Assembly: GCF_001038625.1 (NCBI RefSeq)
Contig: NZ_CP011803.1
Location: 2,480,001-2,544,000, forward strand
Reading direction: 5' to 3'
Source: Clostridium carboxidivorans P7
GTDB taxonomy: Bacteria; Bacillota; Clostridia; Clostridiales; Clostridiaceae
Length of the DNA stretch: 64,000 bases
Below the pieces are notes generated by a model. It was not told where the DNA came from, searched no databases, and saw only the letters and a list, made by a program, of their open reading frames with translations. Positions 46,693-55,611 of this stretch are shown one piece after another (positions within the stretch are counted from its first letter, which is position 1; each line of letters starts with the position of its first letter). A program made the translations under genes and the position numbers.

Positions 46693-46853
46693 TATGCACA
46701 TACAATCAACATTAACACAAAAATAATCTCCCTTCATTTTTAGATTTAAATTAGGTTAACACCATAATATTACTTTCATTATAAGCTTTAACTTATTTAA
46801 AATAAAGGAATTTATCAAAAATATCCTTAAGACAAAATGTAAGCTTTTTAATT

Positions 46854-47708
46854 TTATTCTACCAATTCATAATAAGGAATGATAAAAGTTTCTTTAAATC
46901 CTAAACTCTTTGCTAATTTATACGAGCCAGTGTTTTCTCTTTTACAAGCCCATATTGGTAGATATCCACTTGCTTTGCAATAATTCAACATAGTACTGCA
47001 AACAGCTTTTGCAAAGCCCTTGCCTCTGTATTTTTCTGATGTTTCTATACCAATTTCTAATTCATTTTCAATCTTCCATGAGGAAAATGCTGCAGATACT
47101 ATATTATTGTCCTTCATTAACGCATATCCTTCTCCATTTGCTAAAAAATCTTCCTTGGACTTCCAAAAATATTTCGGGATCACAGTACCTTCTATGCCAT
47201 CGTAAATATCAGAATTTATTAATTTTATGCTATATTCAGGTTCAAGCTTCATATTTTCATCAGTGTTTTTGTATGCAAAATTTACTCTAGTCCACTGAAT
47301 TATATGGTTCTTTTTATTTTTTTTAAGAAAAATTTCAAGTTCTGATTGAGAATACTGCTTTGATACCTTTGAATACTCTATTATTTTATTATTTAATATC
47401 TCTCTCAACTTATCATTCCATTTTTCAGGATAGACCTGCAACCATTCAGATTTCAATCTACGACCATCTGTATTTAACATATAATCAGCAAGGCTTGTAT
47501 TAAACTCTAAATTTTCAGTATCTCCAAAAAGTAGAGACATACCATATAGAGTAGAAATAAGAACAGTTCTAGGTTTATCTAGGTTATCAACAAACACTTT
47601 TCCAGGAGCCTTTAATTGCAGCACACACCTTGCAAATAAAGTATTATATGGAATCCCATGTATTTTTTTCAATACTTGTCTATATTTATTTTCTTTTAAT
47701 AATTTCAT
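46854..47708 (-). CDS. GNAT acetyltransferase, large two-domain type
   Basis: A 284-residue protein of the GNAT_acetyltran (PF12746-like) type: an N-terminal degenerate domain (about 1-150) and a C-terminal catalytic GNAT domain (about 190-284). The latter has AAFSSWKIENELEIGIETSE, then KYRGKGFAKAVCSTMLNYCK, in which RGKGFA is the acetyl-CoA loop. The tail ENTGSYKLAKSLGFKE is also typical. Substrate unknown. It is divergently transcribed from the MocR-type regulator at 47882, from which it is separated by 173 bases. Confidence 0.83.
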   Translation of the reverse strand: MKLLKENKYRQVLKKIHGIPYNTLFARCVLQLKAPGKVFVDNLDKPRTVLISTLYGMSLLFGDTENLEFNTSLADYMLNTDGRRLKSEWLQVYPEKWNDKLREILNNKIIEYSKVSKQYSQSELEIFLKKNKKNHIIQWTRVNFAYKNTDENMKLEPEYSIKLINSDIYDGIEGTVIPKYFWKSKEDFLANGEGYALMKDNNIVSAAFSSWKIENELEIGIETSEKYRGKGFAKAVCSTMLNYCKASGYLPIWACKRENTGSYKLAKSLGFKETFIIPYYELVE

Positions 47709-47881
47709 TATATCCCAGCTTTCATAAAACTAATTTTTCAAATTAAAGAGTTGTATTGTATTCTGCAGAACACATTAAATAATGTTTAAACTATTATAAA
47801 TTAAGTATATAATTAAATAATTAGTAGTTCAATTTTGATATATTTAATCTGTACTACTACAAAATTAGTCTGAGGTGTATT

Positions 47882-49228
47882 ATGAAAAAAATAAATAAGA
47901 CTGATATAGTAAAAAAATATATATTTAAAGAGATTAAAGATGGAAACATAAAAAAGGGTAATCGTCTTCCTAGCTGCAGAAAAATAGCATCTGAACTTTC
48001 TATTAACAAAATCACTGTAAATAAAGCCTACAATGAACTTGAAAGAGAACATAAATTATTTAGTATTCCCCGAGGAGGCTTTTATCTAGTTGATTACGAA
48101 GAAGATTTAAAGATAATTCAAAAGGAAGTGGATTTTAATACAGTAAAACCTGATGATAAACTAATTCCTTATAAAGAGTTTACTCACGTAATCAATAAGG
48201 CTGTAGATCAATATAAAAACACTTTGTTTGGCTATGGGACAACAGCTGGATTATCACCCTTTAGGGATACTCTTAAATCCATGTTTGAAAAGGATGGTAT
48301 TTATACAACTTCTAAAAATATTGTTGTAACACATGGTGCTCAACAAGCCATAACTCTTGTACTTCAAGCAATTTTTCAAAACAATAAAGGAAATTTACTT
48401 GTTGAAGTGCCTACATACAATCTTGCATTAGAATTTGCAAAGTTCTTAAAGATAGAAACTATAGGTATTGAAAGGAAATTTAACGGATATGATTTTAATG
48501 AATTAGAAAGAATCTTTAAAAACCAAAATGTTACTGCATTTTATATAATTCCAAGACATCATAATCCCACTGGATATACACTTTCTGAAAACAGTAAAAG
48601 AAAAATCTGTGAGCTTTGTAATAAATATAATGTACTTATTATAGAAGATGATTATTTAGCAGATTTGGGCAATGAAAATAGGTCCATGCCTATTCATTAT
48701 TATGATATTAATAAAAGTTCTATTTACATACGGAGTTTTTCAAAAACTTTTATGCCAGGAATAAGAATAGGTGCAGCTGTATTTCCTGAATCCATTATTA
48801 AATCTGTATTAAATTTTAAGTATCTAAGTGATCTTAGTACCTCCCAGCTTACGCAGGCAGCTTTAGATATTTTCATAAAATCAGGCATGTATGAAAAACA
48901 TATAAAAAAAGTGAAAAAATCTTATGAAATAAAGCTAGCAAAAGCTAAAGAAATTTTTAAAACATTGAGTCCTGAAGAACTTGTATGGCATGTTCCAAAG
49001 CATGGAATATTCATGTGGCTAGAGCTGCCAGAGTATGTACATGCTATGGAACTTGAGAAGAAACTCTATAACCACGGAATTTTGATAAAAACTGCTGAAG
49101 AATTTTTTCTAAAAGAATATAATACAAAGCATACCAATTGTTTACGGCTGTGTATATCTGGTGTCTCAGAAAAAAATATAAGTAGTATTGCTGATGTAAT
49201 TTTAGCAATTAGAAGCTTCAAATATTAG
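47882..49228 (+). CDS. MocR/GntR-type regulator with aminotransferase domain
   Basis: A 448-residue fusion. Residues 1-70 are a GntR winged helix (KKYIFKEIKDGNIKKGNRLP, SCRKIASELSINKITVNKAY). Residues about 95-448 are a fold-type I aminotransferase-like domain with VVTHGAQQAITLVLQAIF, PRHHNPTGYTLS, the Asp of IIEDDYLADL and the PLP lysine in RSFSKTFMPGIRIG. MocR proteins sense PLP or amino compounds and control vitamin B6, GABA or transport genes. GAGGTG precedes the ATG. The divergent acetyltransferase gene is the obvious candidate target. Confidence 0.92.
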   Translation: MKKINKTDIVKKYIFKEIKDGNIKKGNRLPSCRKIASELSINKITVNKAYNELEREHKLFSIPRGGFYLVDYEEDLKIIQKEVDFNTVKPDDKLIPYKEFTHVINKAVDQYKNTLFGYGTTAGLSPFRDTLKSMFEKDGIYTTSKNIVVTHGAQQAITLVLQAIFQNNKGNLLVEVPTYNLALEFAKFLKIETIGIERKFNGYDFNELERIFKNQNVTAFYIIPRHHNPTGYTLSENSKRKICELCNKYNVLIIEDDYLADLGNENRSMPIHYYDINKSSIYIRSFSKTFMPGIRIGAAVFPESIIKSVLNFKYLSDLSTSQLTQAALDIFIKSGMYEKHIKKVKKSYEIKLAKAKEIFKTLSPEELVWHVPKHGIFMWLELPEYVHAMELEKKLYNHGILIKTAEEFFLKEYNTKHTNCLRLCISGVSEKNISSIADVILAIRSFKY

Positions 49229-49232
49229 TAAA

Positions 49233-49264
49233 AAGGATATACTATTTATACCCAACATATCCTT
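49233..49264 (+). terminator. Terminator of the MocR-type gene
   Basis: AAGGATAT and ATATCCTT pair around a 16-base loop, followed by CTTACT. It lies 5 bases after the stop codon. Confidence 0.5.
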
Positions 49265-49301
49265 CTTACTAATATTTTTAATTCATGTACTATTTAAAAC
49301 T

Positions 49302-49532
49302 TTAAAAAATTGGTTTACTATCTAAATTATCCCCTTCGCTGCCATTGGGATTGCTTCTCAAATACTCCCTACCATTTTTTGCTTTTCCAACATTCACTCC
49401 CTCTATTAAATCGTCCTTTGCCATCATTATTGCTTCATCTATTGAATATACATTGCCATTTTCAAGCATTACATCGGTTATATCACCTTGAGGATTTTTC
49501 TTTACCTTCATAACTTTTGATTTATCATTCAT
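49302..49532 (-). CDS. DUF3892 family protein
   Basis: A 76-residue protein that matches DUF3892: KVMKVKKNPQGDITDVMLEN, then GNVYSIDEAIMMAKDDLIEG, VNVGKAKNGREYLRSNPNG. The start is the ATG at 49532 with GAGGTG seven bases upstream. Members are short cytoplasmic proteins of unknown role, common in spore-forming Firmicutes. Monocistronic. Confidence 0.78.
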   Translation of the reverse strand: MNDKSKVMKVKKNPQGDITDVMLENGNVYSIDEAIMMAKDDLIEGVNVGKAKNGREYLRSNPNGSEGDNLDSKPIF

Positions 49533-49710
49533 AAATAACACCTCAACTATATTTTCACATCACTTTGTGAATTTTTTCTTAGATATTATTTGTAATAATA
49601 TTATAAATTATTCTCATAGATTAAAGCACATCAGTTCAACACTATAAATTGAAATTTATAGTCCATCAAACCTAATTAAATTAGCTTAGCCTAAAAGAGT
49701 TATCATAATA

Positions 49711-50589
49711 TCACATAAAATTAACCTCACATATTCTGATAAACTCATTTATTATTTTGCTTTTCCATTTATTTTTATGCATAAGTAACTTTAAAAACAA
49801 TTTTTCTTCATTTTCTTTATCTTTCAAATGCAGGCGTTTTATCCTTGGATTTTCATTCACTACTAGTTCAGGCAAATATGTTATTCCAAGGCCATTAGCT
49901 ACAATTTTAATAATGGCCTCTGTTGATGAACTTTCCATTAATATGTCTGGCTCAATTCCATTTCTTTCAAAAAATGATTCTACTATTTTTCGATATTGAC
50001 AATTTGATTCTGTCAAAACAAATCTCTGTTTCTTTAAATCCTCCAAACATACATCCATAGATTTCAGTGGCGCATCCGCTGCTATGTAAAAACCAAGTTC
50101 AACTTTTTTTTCTAATAAAGAATGTAATTCATCGGATGGTTTGTTAAAATCTAATACAAATGCAATGTCAGCCAGTCCATTTGTGAGAAAATGCTTCAAT
50201 TCATTAGCAGTACCCGATATAATTTTAATATTAACTTTAGGATAAGCTTGTATAAATTGATTTAAAATATTTGGCAGAATTGTCATGCAGACAGAATCTA
50301 CTGCCGCAATCCTTATAGAACCTGATATATCTTTTTCTTCATTCATTTCATCTAAAAATCTTTCTGTAATTCTAAAAATCTCATTACTATACTCTAATAA
50401 TTTTTTACCCACATCTGTAATATGAATCATATTTCCATATCGTTCAAATAATTTTACTCCAAGTTCATTTTCTAACAGCTTAATCTGTGTAGTAACTGTT
50501 GATTGAGCATATCCAAGCTGTTCTGCAGCTTTTGTAATACTATTTAATTCACATACTCTTTTAAATGTATAAAGATTCCTATTTTCCAT
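49711..50589 (-). CDS. LysR family transcriptional regulator, divergent to an FMN reductase
   Basis: A 292-residue LysR protein. The HTH is at residues 1-60 (MENRNLYTFKRVCELNSITK, AAEQLGYAQSTVTTQIKLLE). The effector domain starts SGSIRIAAVDSVCMTILPNI. I choose the ATG at 50589 with GAGGTG upstream over a longer frame. It is divergent from the FMN reductase gene at 50707 with 117 bases between them, the classic LysR arrangement, and a perfect palindrome lies in that interval. It most likely activates the reductase gene in response to a redox-active or toxic compound. Confidence 0.88.
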   Translation of the reverse strand: MENRNLYTFKRVCELNSITKAAEQLGYAQSTVTTQIKLLENELGVKLFERYGNMIHITDVGKKLLEYSNEIFRITERFLDEMNEEKDISGSIRIAAVDSVCMTILPNILNQFIQAYPKVNIKIISGTANELKHFLTNGLADIAFVLDFNKPSDELHSLLEKKVELGFYIAADAPLKSMDVCLEDLKKQRFVLTESNCQYRKIVESFFERNGIEPDILMESSSTEAIIKIVANGLGITYLPELVVNENPRIKRLHLKDKENEEKLFLKLLMHKNKWKSKIINEFIRICEVNFM

Positions 50590-50650
50590 ACACACCTCAT
50601 CAATAATTTTGATATCTTCTTTCAAATATATCAATTATACAAATATCTAA

Positions 50651-50660
50651 TACCATGGTA
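50651..50660. promoter_or_regulatory. Palindrome in the LysR/FMN reductase divergent region
   Basis: TACCATGGTA is a perfect 10-bp palindrome between the two divergent starts. LysR proteins bind interrupted palindromes here, but a site this short could arise by chance. Confidence 0.35.
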
Positions 50661-50706
50661 ACATATAGTAAATAAAACAACAATATGAAAAGTGAGGAGA
50701 TTTAAC

Positions 50707-51243
50707 ATGAAAAAAATATTAGTGCTAACTGGAAGTGGACGTAGACATGGAAATTCCGAAAAACTTGCTGATGCTTTTATTAAAGGAGCAACACTACATA
50801 ACAAAATTACAAAAATTACATTAGCTAATAAGAAGATTGCACCATGCTGCAACTGCAACTACTGTCAAGATCATAATGGTGAATGCGCCATCCATGATGA
50901 CATGTCTGAAATTATTACTGCATTACAAAATAATGATATCCTTGTGCTTTGTTCACCAGTCTATTACTTAGGTTTCAGTGCACAACTCAAAACTGTCATC
51001 GATCGAACTTATGCTGAAAGTGCAATAGGAAGAAAGATTAAAAACACCATTCTTTTATCTGTTGCCGGGAAAGAAGATGTATTTGTTTCAAATTGTATGA
51101 TTAATGCTTATCAACAATTATGTGATTATCTTGGTTTTGAAAATTTAGGAATTATCTCTGCCAAAGGATTTGAAAATCCTAATGACATTGAAAATTCCAA
51201 AATACTAATTGATGCATTTGAACTTGGGAAATCTATCATTTAA
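50707..51243 (+). CDS. NAD(P)H-dependent FMN reductase, flavodoxin fold
   Basis: A 178-residue flavodoxin-fold oxidoreductase. The FMN phosphate loop is TGSGRRHGNSEKLADAF (residues about 7-23). A cysteine set, CCNCNYCQDHNGEC, at about 41-54 resembles the iron-sulfur flavoprotein branch. CSPVYYLGFSAQLKTVIDR is the second flavin loop. The ATG at 50707 has GAGGAG seven bases upstream. The protein probably reduces FMN or quinones with NAD(P)H. It is controlled by the divergent LysR gene and related in sequence to the reductase at 9944-10498. Confidence 0.83.
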   Translation: MKKILVLTGSGRRHGNSEKLADAFIKGATLHNKITKITLANKKIAPCCNCNYCQDHNGECAIHDDMSEIITALQNNDILVLCSPVYYLGFSAQLKTVIDRTYAESAIGRKIKNTILLSVAGKEDVFVSNCMINAYQQLCDYLGFENLGIISAKGFENPNDIENSKILIDAFELGKSII

Positions 51244-51319
51244 CTAAATAAAATCTATTATAATACCAATATATTTTTAGATGGAATTCTTTTTACTTCA
51301 TTACCCGCCATATTTATCT

Positions 51320-51348
51320 CCTCTACAAATTACTACAATTTGTAGAGG
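51320..51348. terminator. Hairpin between convergent FMN reductase and ABC permease genes
   Basis: CCTCTACAAATT and AATTTGTAGAGG form a perfect 12-bp stem with a 5-base loop. It lies between convergent genes and may terminate the FMN reductase transcript. Confidence 0.55.
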
Positions 51349-51438
51349 ATATGCAATCTTACGACTTAAATATATCTTCTAAATTTATAGACATATCTAG
51401 AAAAGCCGTACTTATATAGTTATCATTATTTTCAAAAA

Positions 51439-52182
51439 TTATTCCCATCTAAAAAATCTGACAGAAACAAATATACAGATTATAGCAAGTACAACCATTA
51501 TAACTATAGGAAAAATAACACCATTCACAGGCAAACCAAGAGAAGCAGCTTTTAAAAGTTTTATTCCCTGCGTCAGAGGCAATATGTCAGCTGATTTTTG
51601 AAGTGCTTTCGGCATTACTTCATAGGGTAATGTGGCTCCAGAAAAGATTAGCATTGGAAAATACAAAATACTCGCTATAACACTTGCCATTTTTGTATTC
51701 GGCGCAATACCTCCGACCATAATACCAATGCTAAACATAGAGAGCATTACTAAAAAATATCCACCTGTAAATTGAAGCCATGAACCGTTTAACTTATAAC
51801 CAAAGAAAATTGCTGCAACAGCATAAACAAGCACTAATGAAATAAGTGAATAAAGAGTATAAATGACTACCTGAACTGCTAAAATTAACGCTGGACTTGT
51901 TGGCGTTACCTTAAATCGCTTTAAAATCTTCTTATTGCGATAATCTGATACTACTAATGGAAGTCCCATAACCCCACCTGCACAAATAGCTATGGTGGAT
52001 ATGGCTCCAAAGGATTGAGCTAAAAAAGTATATTCTGCTCCATAAAAAGCAGGCTTATTCCCATAGATAATACCTAAAATAATCATTACTACCACTGGCA
52101 TACATATTGCAAAAATAAACATATCCATTCCTCGCAGAGATAATTTCAATTCAGTTTTAAGCATTGTACTAAATGTTTTCAT
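51439..52182 (-). CDS. ABC-2 type transporter permease
   Basis: A 247-residue permease with six hydrophobic segments of the ABC-2 type. It begins MKTFSTMLKTELKLSLRGMD, with membrane segments such as IFAICMPVVVMIILGIIYG and ISTIAICAGGVMGLPLVVSD, and the family motif FPMLIFSGATLPYEVMP. The start at 52182 follows AGGAGGAAAAAAG and overlaps the ATPase gene by 14 bases, so the two are coupled. With the ATPase it forms a drug or peptide exporter in the cell membrane. Confidence 0.87.
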   Translation of the reverse strand: MKTFSTMLKTELKLSLRGMDMFIFAICMPVVVMIILGIIYGNKPAFYGAEYTFLAQSFGAISTIAICAGGVMGLPLVVSDYRNKKILKRFKVTPTSPALILAVQVVIYTLYSLISLVLVYAVAAIFFGYKLNGSWLQFTGGYFLVMLSMFSIGIMVGGIAPNTKMASVIASILYFPMLIFSGATLPYEVMPKALQKSADILPLTQGIKLLKAASLGLPVNGVIFPIVIMVVLAIICIFVSVRFFRWE

Positions 52183-52900
52183 ATCTTTTTTCCTCCTCTG
52201 TGTACCAAAGATAAGTATCCTCAAATTTTTCAAAAGGACTTGAAGCAACTGCTTCTTGTACTGTTCCATTAAATATCATTTTCCCATTTTTAAGAATACA
52301 AATTTTATCGCATAAAGCTTCAACTTCATCCATAAAATGAGAACTTAAAAAGATAGTAAGACCTTTCTCCTTCAATCGTAAAAGACATTTCCAAACATCA
52401 CGCCTTGCTTTTGTGTCAAGCCCTGTGGTTAGCTCATCTAAAAATACAACCTCAGGCTTTGGAATCAATGCAAGTATAATAAATAACCTTTGTTTTTGTC
52501 CTCCCGAAAGCTTGCTAACAAGACTTTTTGCTTTATCAGAAAATCCAAATTGATTTAGCAAAGCTTTATAATCCTCAGACGACTTATAAAGTGACTGCGT
52601 AACCTGACACAATTCAGCCACTGTTATATTCTCCTGATAATTTGTTTCTTGAAATTGAACACCTACCTTTTCAAACAGCTCTTTACGTTCTGTTTGTGGA
52701 TTCATATTCAAAATAGATACTGTTCCACTATCTGGCTTTTTCGTTCCTAAAATGCACTCAATGGTTGTACTTTTACCTGCACCATTTGCTCCCAAAAGGC
52801 CAAATACCATACCACGAGAAATTGTAATATTGAAGTTTTCAATTGCCACCACTTCTTCATAATATTTGCTTAAATTTTCAACCTTAATGATGGTTTCCAT
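52169..52900 (-). CDS. ABC transporter ATP-binding protein (multidrug type)
   Basis: A 243-residue ABC ATPase. Walker A is GANGAGKS (residues 37-44), the signature LSGGQ is at 131-135, Walker B is VVFLDE (151-156), and the switch histidine is H188. The sequence is typical of the daunorubicin-resistance-like ABC-2 partner ATPases. The ATG at 52900 has AAAGGAGG upstream; an ATG 8 codons earlier overlaps that site. The gene is first in the operon with the permease and has a MerR-type promoter. The upstream gene codes for an unusual double-MerR regulator. Confidence 0.9.
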   Translation of the reverse strand: METIIKVENLSKYYEEVVAIENFNITISRGMVFGLLGANGAGKSTTIECILGTKKPDSGTVSILNMNPQTERKELFEKVGVQFQETNYQENITVAELCQVTQSLYKSSEDYKALLNQFGFSDKAKSLVSKLSGGQKQRLFIILALIPKPEVVFLDELTTGLDTKARRDVWKCLLRLKEKGLTIFLSSHFMDEVEALCDKICILKNGKMIFNGTVQEAVASSPFEKFEDTYLWYTEEEKRYENI

Positions 52901-52934
52901 GACTTTATCCTCCTTTGAACTCATTTACACAAAA

Positions 52935-52965
52935 AGAATAACACCAATACAAAGATTGGTGTTAA
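52935..52965 (-). promoter_or_regulatory. MerR-type promoter of the ABC exporter operon
   Basis: On the minus strand the -35 TTAACA and -10 TATTCT are 19 bases apart, the long spacing typical of promoters activated by MerR proteins. The spacer is filled by an inverted repeat, AACACCAAT/ATTGGTGTT. The regulator gene's own promoter has the same layout. Confidence 0.75.
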
Positions 52966-52983
52966 AGTGTAGGCTTTACCCCA

Positions 52984-53721
52984 TCACATTTCTTTTTTCA
53001 TTTTTTCAATGTGAAGCAACATTGTATGAGCATTTTTTTCAGCAGATTTCAAAGAAGTAATCAATTTATCACATACAGATATGATTTCATCACTTTCATC
53101 TGGAGTATCAAGCACCTTTTTAATATTCACATTTGGGTTTTTAGATAATGCTCCAAGCATTCTCAAGATAGCTTCAAGAGAGTAATTTGCACAACGAAGA
53201 GAACGAATAATTCTTAATCGTCTAATATCTTCGTCTCTATACACACGATAACCATTTTGCTTTCTCTTTACACTTAATAATCCATTCATCTCCCAATTTC
53301 TCAAAGCATCCATGGAAACTTGTAAATATTCAGCAGCCTCTTTCCTTTTAAGAGATAATGTATCTGTTGTTTCATTAGATAATAATTGTTTTACACTTTC
53401 TATGGCTTCTTCTGCATTACTCTGTTCTTTTTGTATTTGTTCTATATAATCATGTGTAAGCGAAATGGCCTTATTAAAGTTTCCTGCTGCAGATAACTTT
53501 ACAATCTCAACAACCTTTTTACGCAGACCATTTTGAAGCACTTCAATTTTAAAAGCAACTCTTGCAAGCTTAAACTGCTTAATATGAAGATCTGTAAAAA
53601 CACGATAACCGTTAGATTGTCTATGAGGTTTAGGAATAAGGCTAAGTTCTTCATAAAGCCGCACTGTGTTAGGATGTATCCCTATTATTTTTGCCACTTC
53701 TGCCGTCCTATAGGTATTCAT
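52984..53721 (-). CDS. Transcriptional regulator with two tandem MerR DNA-binding domains
   Basis: A 245-residue protein containing two MerR-like winged helices in one chain. The first is at about 1-75 (MNTYRTAEVAKIIGIHPNTV, LYEELSLIPKPHRQSNGYRV). The second is at about 122-190 (LSLKRKEAAEYLQVSMDALR, NWEMNGLLSVKRKQNGYRVY, RDEDIRRLRIIRSLR). Each is followed by a coiled-coil-like helix. Usual MerR proteins have one such domain and act as dimers. The gene precedes the ABC exporter on the same strand, and both promoters have MerR-type spacing with shared operator halves, so it probably induces the exporter and itself. Confidence 0.88.
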   Translation of the reverse strand: MNTYRTAEVAKIIGIHPNTVRLYEELSLIPKPHRQSNGYRVFTDLHIKQFKLARVAFKIEVLQNGLRKKVVEIVKLSAAGNFNKAISLTHDYIEQIQKEQSNAEEAIESVKQLLSNETTDTLSLKRKEAAEYLQVSMDALRNWEMNGLLSVKRKQNGYRVYRDEDIRRLRIIRSLRCANYSLEAILRMLGALSKNPNVNIKKVLDTPDESDEIISVCDKLITSLKSAEKNAHTMLLHIEKMKKEM

Positions 53722-53742
53722 TTTTTAATTCACCTCTATTCT

Positions 53743-53773
53743 ATAATACCATCAATAAAAAGTCTGGTGTTAT
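53743..53773 (-). promoter_or_regulatory. MerR-type promoter of the regulator gene
   Basis: ATAACA and TATTAT are 19 bases apart on the minus strand. AACACCA and TGGTAT flank the spacer centre, a weaker version of the repeat in the exporter promoter. This suggests autoregulation. Confidence 0.65.
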
Positions 53774-53792
53774 AGTGGAGAGTTTAATTATG

Positions 53793-54146
53793 TTAGTTGC
53801 CTTTTTCTTTACTGGTTAGCATTAAGTCCCTATATAGAAATATCATAGTAATAAAAAAACTTAATACAGCAAAACCAATATTCAGAGTTTTATTATGTAT
53901 AAATTCTCCTATTAAAGGCATTATTATAAAAAAATAAATTGTAATTATAGGATATGCTAATTTTCTAAGTTTACGAGTTTCCACAAATTCGGACATACTA
54001 GCAACAAATAAAAATATTATAATTATTGTTATTATGATTTCTGGTAATTCCAGTCTCATAAGCATTGCTGCCACTTCAGCTATACTCATAATAAACGCTA
54101 GTATTGCTAGAATATTTGCTATAGATTTAAATTTCGTAAATACCAT
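53793..54146 (-). CDS. Small membrane protein of unknown function
   Basis: A 117-residue hydrophobic protein with about four membrane segments (ANILAILAFIMSIAEVAAML, EIIITIIIIFLFVASM, AYPIITIYFFIIMPLIGEF, NIGFAVLSFFITMIFLYRDL) and a charged tail. I do not recognise the family. The ribosome site AGGAG directly touches the ATG, so the true start may differ by a few codons. It sits between the double-MerR gene and the MaoC-like gene on the same strand and may belong to either unit. Confidence 0.55.
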   Translation of the reverse strand: MVFTKFKSIANILAILAFIMSIAEVAAMLMRLELPEIIITIIIIFLFVASMSEFVETRKLRKLAYPIITIYFFIIMPLIGEFIHNKTLNIGFAVLSFFITMIFLYRDLMLTSKEKGN

Positions 54147-54225
54147 CTCCTAATATAAATCACTACTAGATATATATAATGAAATGGCTTGCTTTATGCT
54201 TCAAGTAAATTAGCCTATATGGATT

Positions 54226-54762
54226 TTATTTAATACAAAGTGCTTGAAAGCATAATGTATCATCACTATAACCTTTGATTATATTTTCTTCATGCTTTAT
54301 GTATACTGGATTACCGCCATAAACAGGATGAATATATTTCACTTCTATTTCATTACTTTGAGTAGTATCACAAAGTTCTTTAAGAATAAATAACCCTTGT
54401 ACAACAGGGTTTTCTGTTAGATGAATAGAATTTGTATCTCCTGTTACATGACTAAAATTTGAAATTTCCTCTTTTGAAAAACTACGCCATAAAGTTCCAC
54501 AGTCTTTAACATTTTCTTTTTGAACAGATTCTTTAACCTTTACATTCATCATTAAATAAACTGTTAATGTTTCTGCAATTTCATTATTAACATATCCACT
54601 ACAGCTAATTACACAAAGCTTTCTGCTGTTTTTTACAATTTCATTTTTATAAGTTTCATTATCTAGTTTTGATTGAAATCGTTGATATTTTACTTTGGCA
54701 ATAAATGCACCCTCGTAAAAAAAATCTTCTTTCATAGTAAATGCTTTAAATAAATCTATCAT
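54226..54762 (-). CDS. MaoC-like (hotdog) hydratase-domain protein
   Basis: A 178-residue protein. Residues about 90-178 contain the MaoC/R-hydratase pattern WRSFSKEEISNFSHVTGDTN followed by SIHLTENPVVQGLFIL; the catalytic Asp and His of the TGDxNxIH motif are both present. The N-terminal about 85 residues are not clearly similar and may form a second, degenerate hotdog unit. Members hydrate enoyl-CoA or enoyl-ACP thioesters. It is the last gene after a TetR regulator and a FabG-type reductase on the same strand, a combination that fits fatty-acyl chain metabolism. GGTGG precedes the ATG. Confidence 0.65.
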   Translation of the reverse strand: MIDLFKAFTMKEDFFYEGAFIAKVKYQRFQSKLDNETYKNEIVKNSRKLCVISCSGYVNNEIAETLTVYLMMNVKVKESVQKENVKDCGTLWRSFSKEEISNFSHVTGDTNSIHLTENPVVQGLFILKELCDTTQSNEIEVKYIHPVYGGNPVYIKHEENIIKGYSDDTLCFQALCIK

Positions 54763-54828
54763 TTAACTTTCCACCTTAATATCAATATAATAGTTAAAAA
54801 TTCTTATTTTCTAAATCTCCTAATGGTT

Positions 54829-55584
54829 TTACTGCATTACCATACCACCATCAACATTTATAACTTGCCCTGTAATGTATTCTGACATGTTTGAAACCAG
54901 AAACAAAACAGCACTAGCTACTGCTTCAGGCCTGCCGTAAGCTTTCATTGGAATTTTGGATAACATTTCTTCAGTTACTTTTTGTGGAAGTGATGCTGTC
55001 ATATCTGTTGCTATATATCCTGGAGCAACAGCATTTACCTTTATGCCGCGATCTGCTAATTCTCTTGCTACTGTTTTAGTAAAACCTATAAGTCCAGCCT
55101 TAGAAGCAGCATAATTTGCCTGACCAACATTTCCTGTTATACCTACAACACTAGCCATATTAACTATACTTCCAGATTTTTGTCTTAACATCTGCTTTGA
55201 TACAAATTTAGTGCAGTTAAATGCTCCTGTGAGATTTGTACTTATCACCTTATCCCAGTTTTCTTTTTTCATGGTCATCATTATACCGTCACTTGTAACC
55301 CCTGCATTATTTACTAATATATCTATTCTTTTGAACCTTGCAATTATAGCTTTTACAACTTCTTTCGTTGATTCCTCTGAACTCACATCATGTTTTAAGC
55401 CTAAAGCTTCAACATCATAAGCTGATGATATTTCATTTGCTGCTTGTTTTGCTCTTTCTTCGTTAGTTCCCGTTACCACTATTTTTACTTTTTCTGCTGC
55501 TAATTTCTCTGCAATAGCTCTACCAAGTCCTCGTGTTCCCCCTGTTACTAACGCCACTTTATCAGTTAAACCTAAATCAATCAT
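54829..55584 (-). CDS. 3-oxoacyl-ACP reductase family protein (FabG-like short-chain dehydrogenase)
   Basis: A 251-residue classical short-chain dehydrogenase. The NADP site is VTGGTRGLGRAIAEKLA (about 15-31), the NNAGVTSDG motif follows, and the catalytic residues are Ser in NMASVVGITG and Tyr/Lys in NYAASKAGLIGF. The C-terminal YITGQVINVDGGMVM is typical of FabG. It reduces 3-oxoacyl thioesters to 3-hydroxyacyl thioesters with NADPH. Its neighbours are a TetR regulator 27 bases upstream and a MaoC-like hydratase downstream, so it is probably a specialised FabG rather than the housekeeping one. Confidence 0.88.
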   Translation of the reverse strand: MIDLGLTDKVALVTGGTRGLGRAIAEKLAAEKVKIVVTGTNEERAKQAANEISSAYDVEALGLKHDVSSEESTKEVVKAIIARFKRIDILVNNAGVTSDGIMMTMKKENWDKVISTNLTGAFNCTKFVSKQMLRQKSGSIVNMASVVGITGNVGQANYAASKAGLIGFTKTVARELADRGIKVNAVAPGYIATDMTASLPQKVTEEMLSKIPMKAYGRPEAVASAVLFLVSNMSEYITGQVINVDGGMVMQ

Positions 55585-55611
55585 ATTGAACCTCCAATTT
55601 ATGAAATAGTT

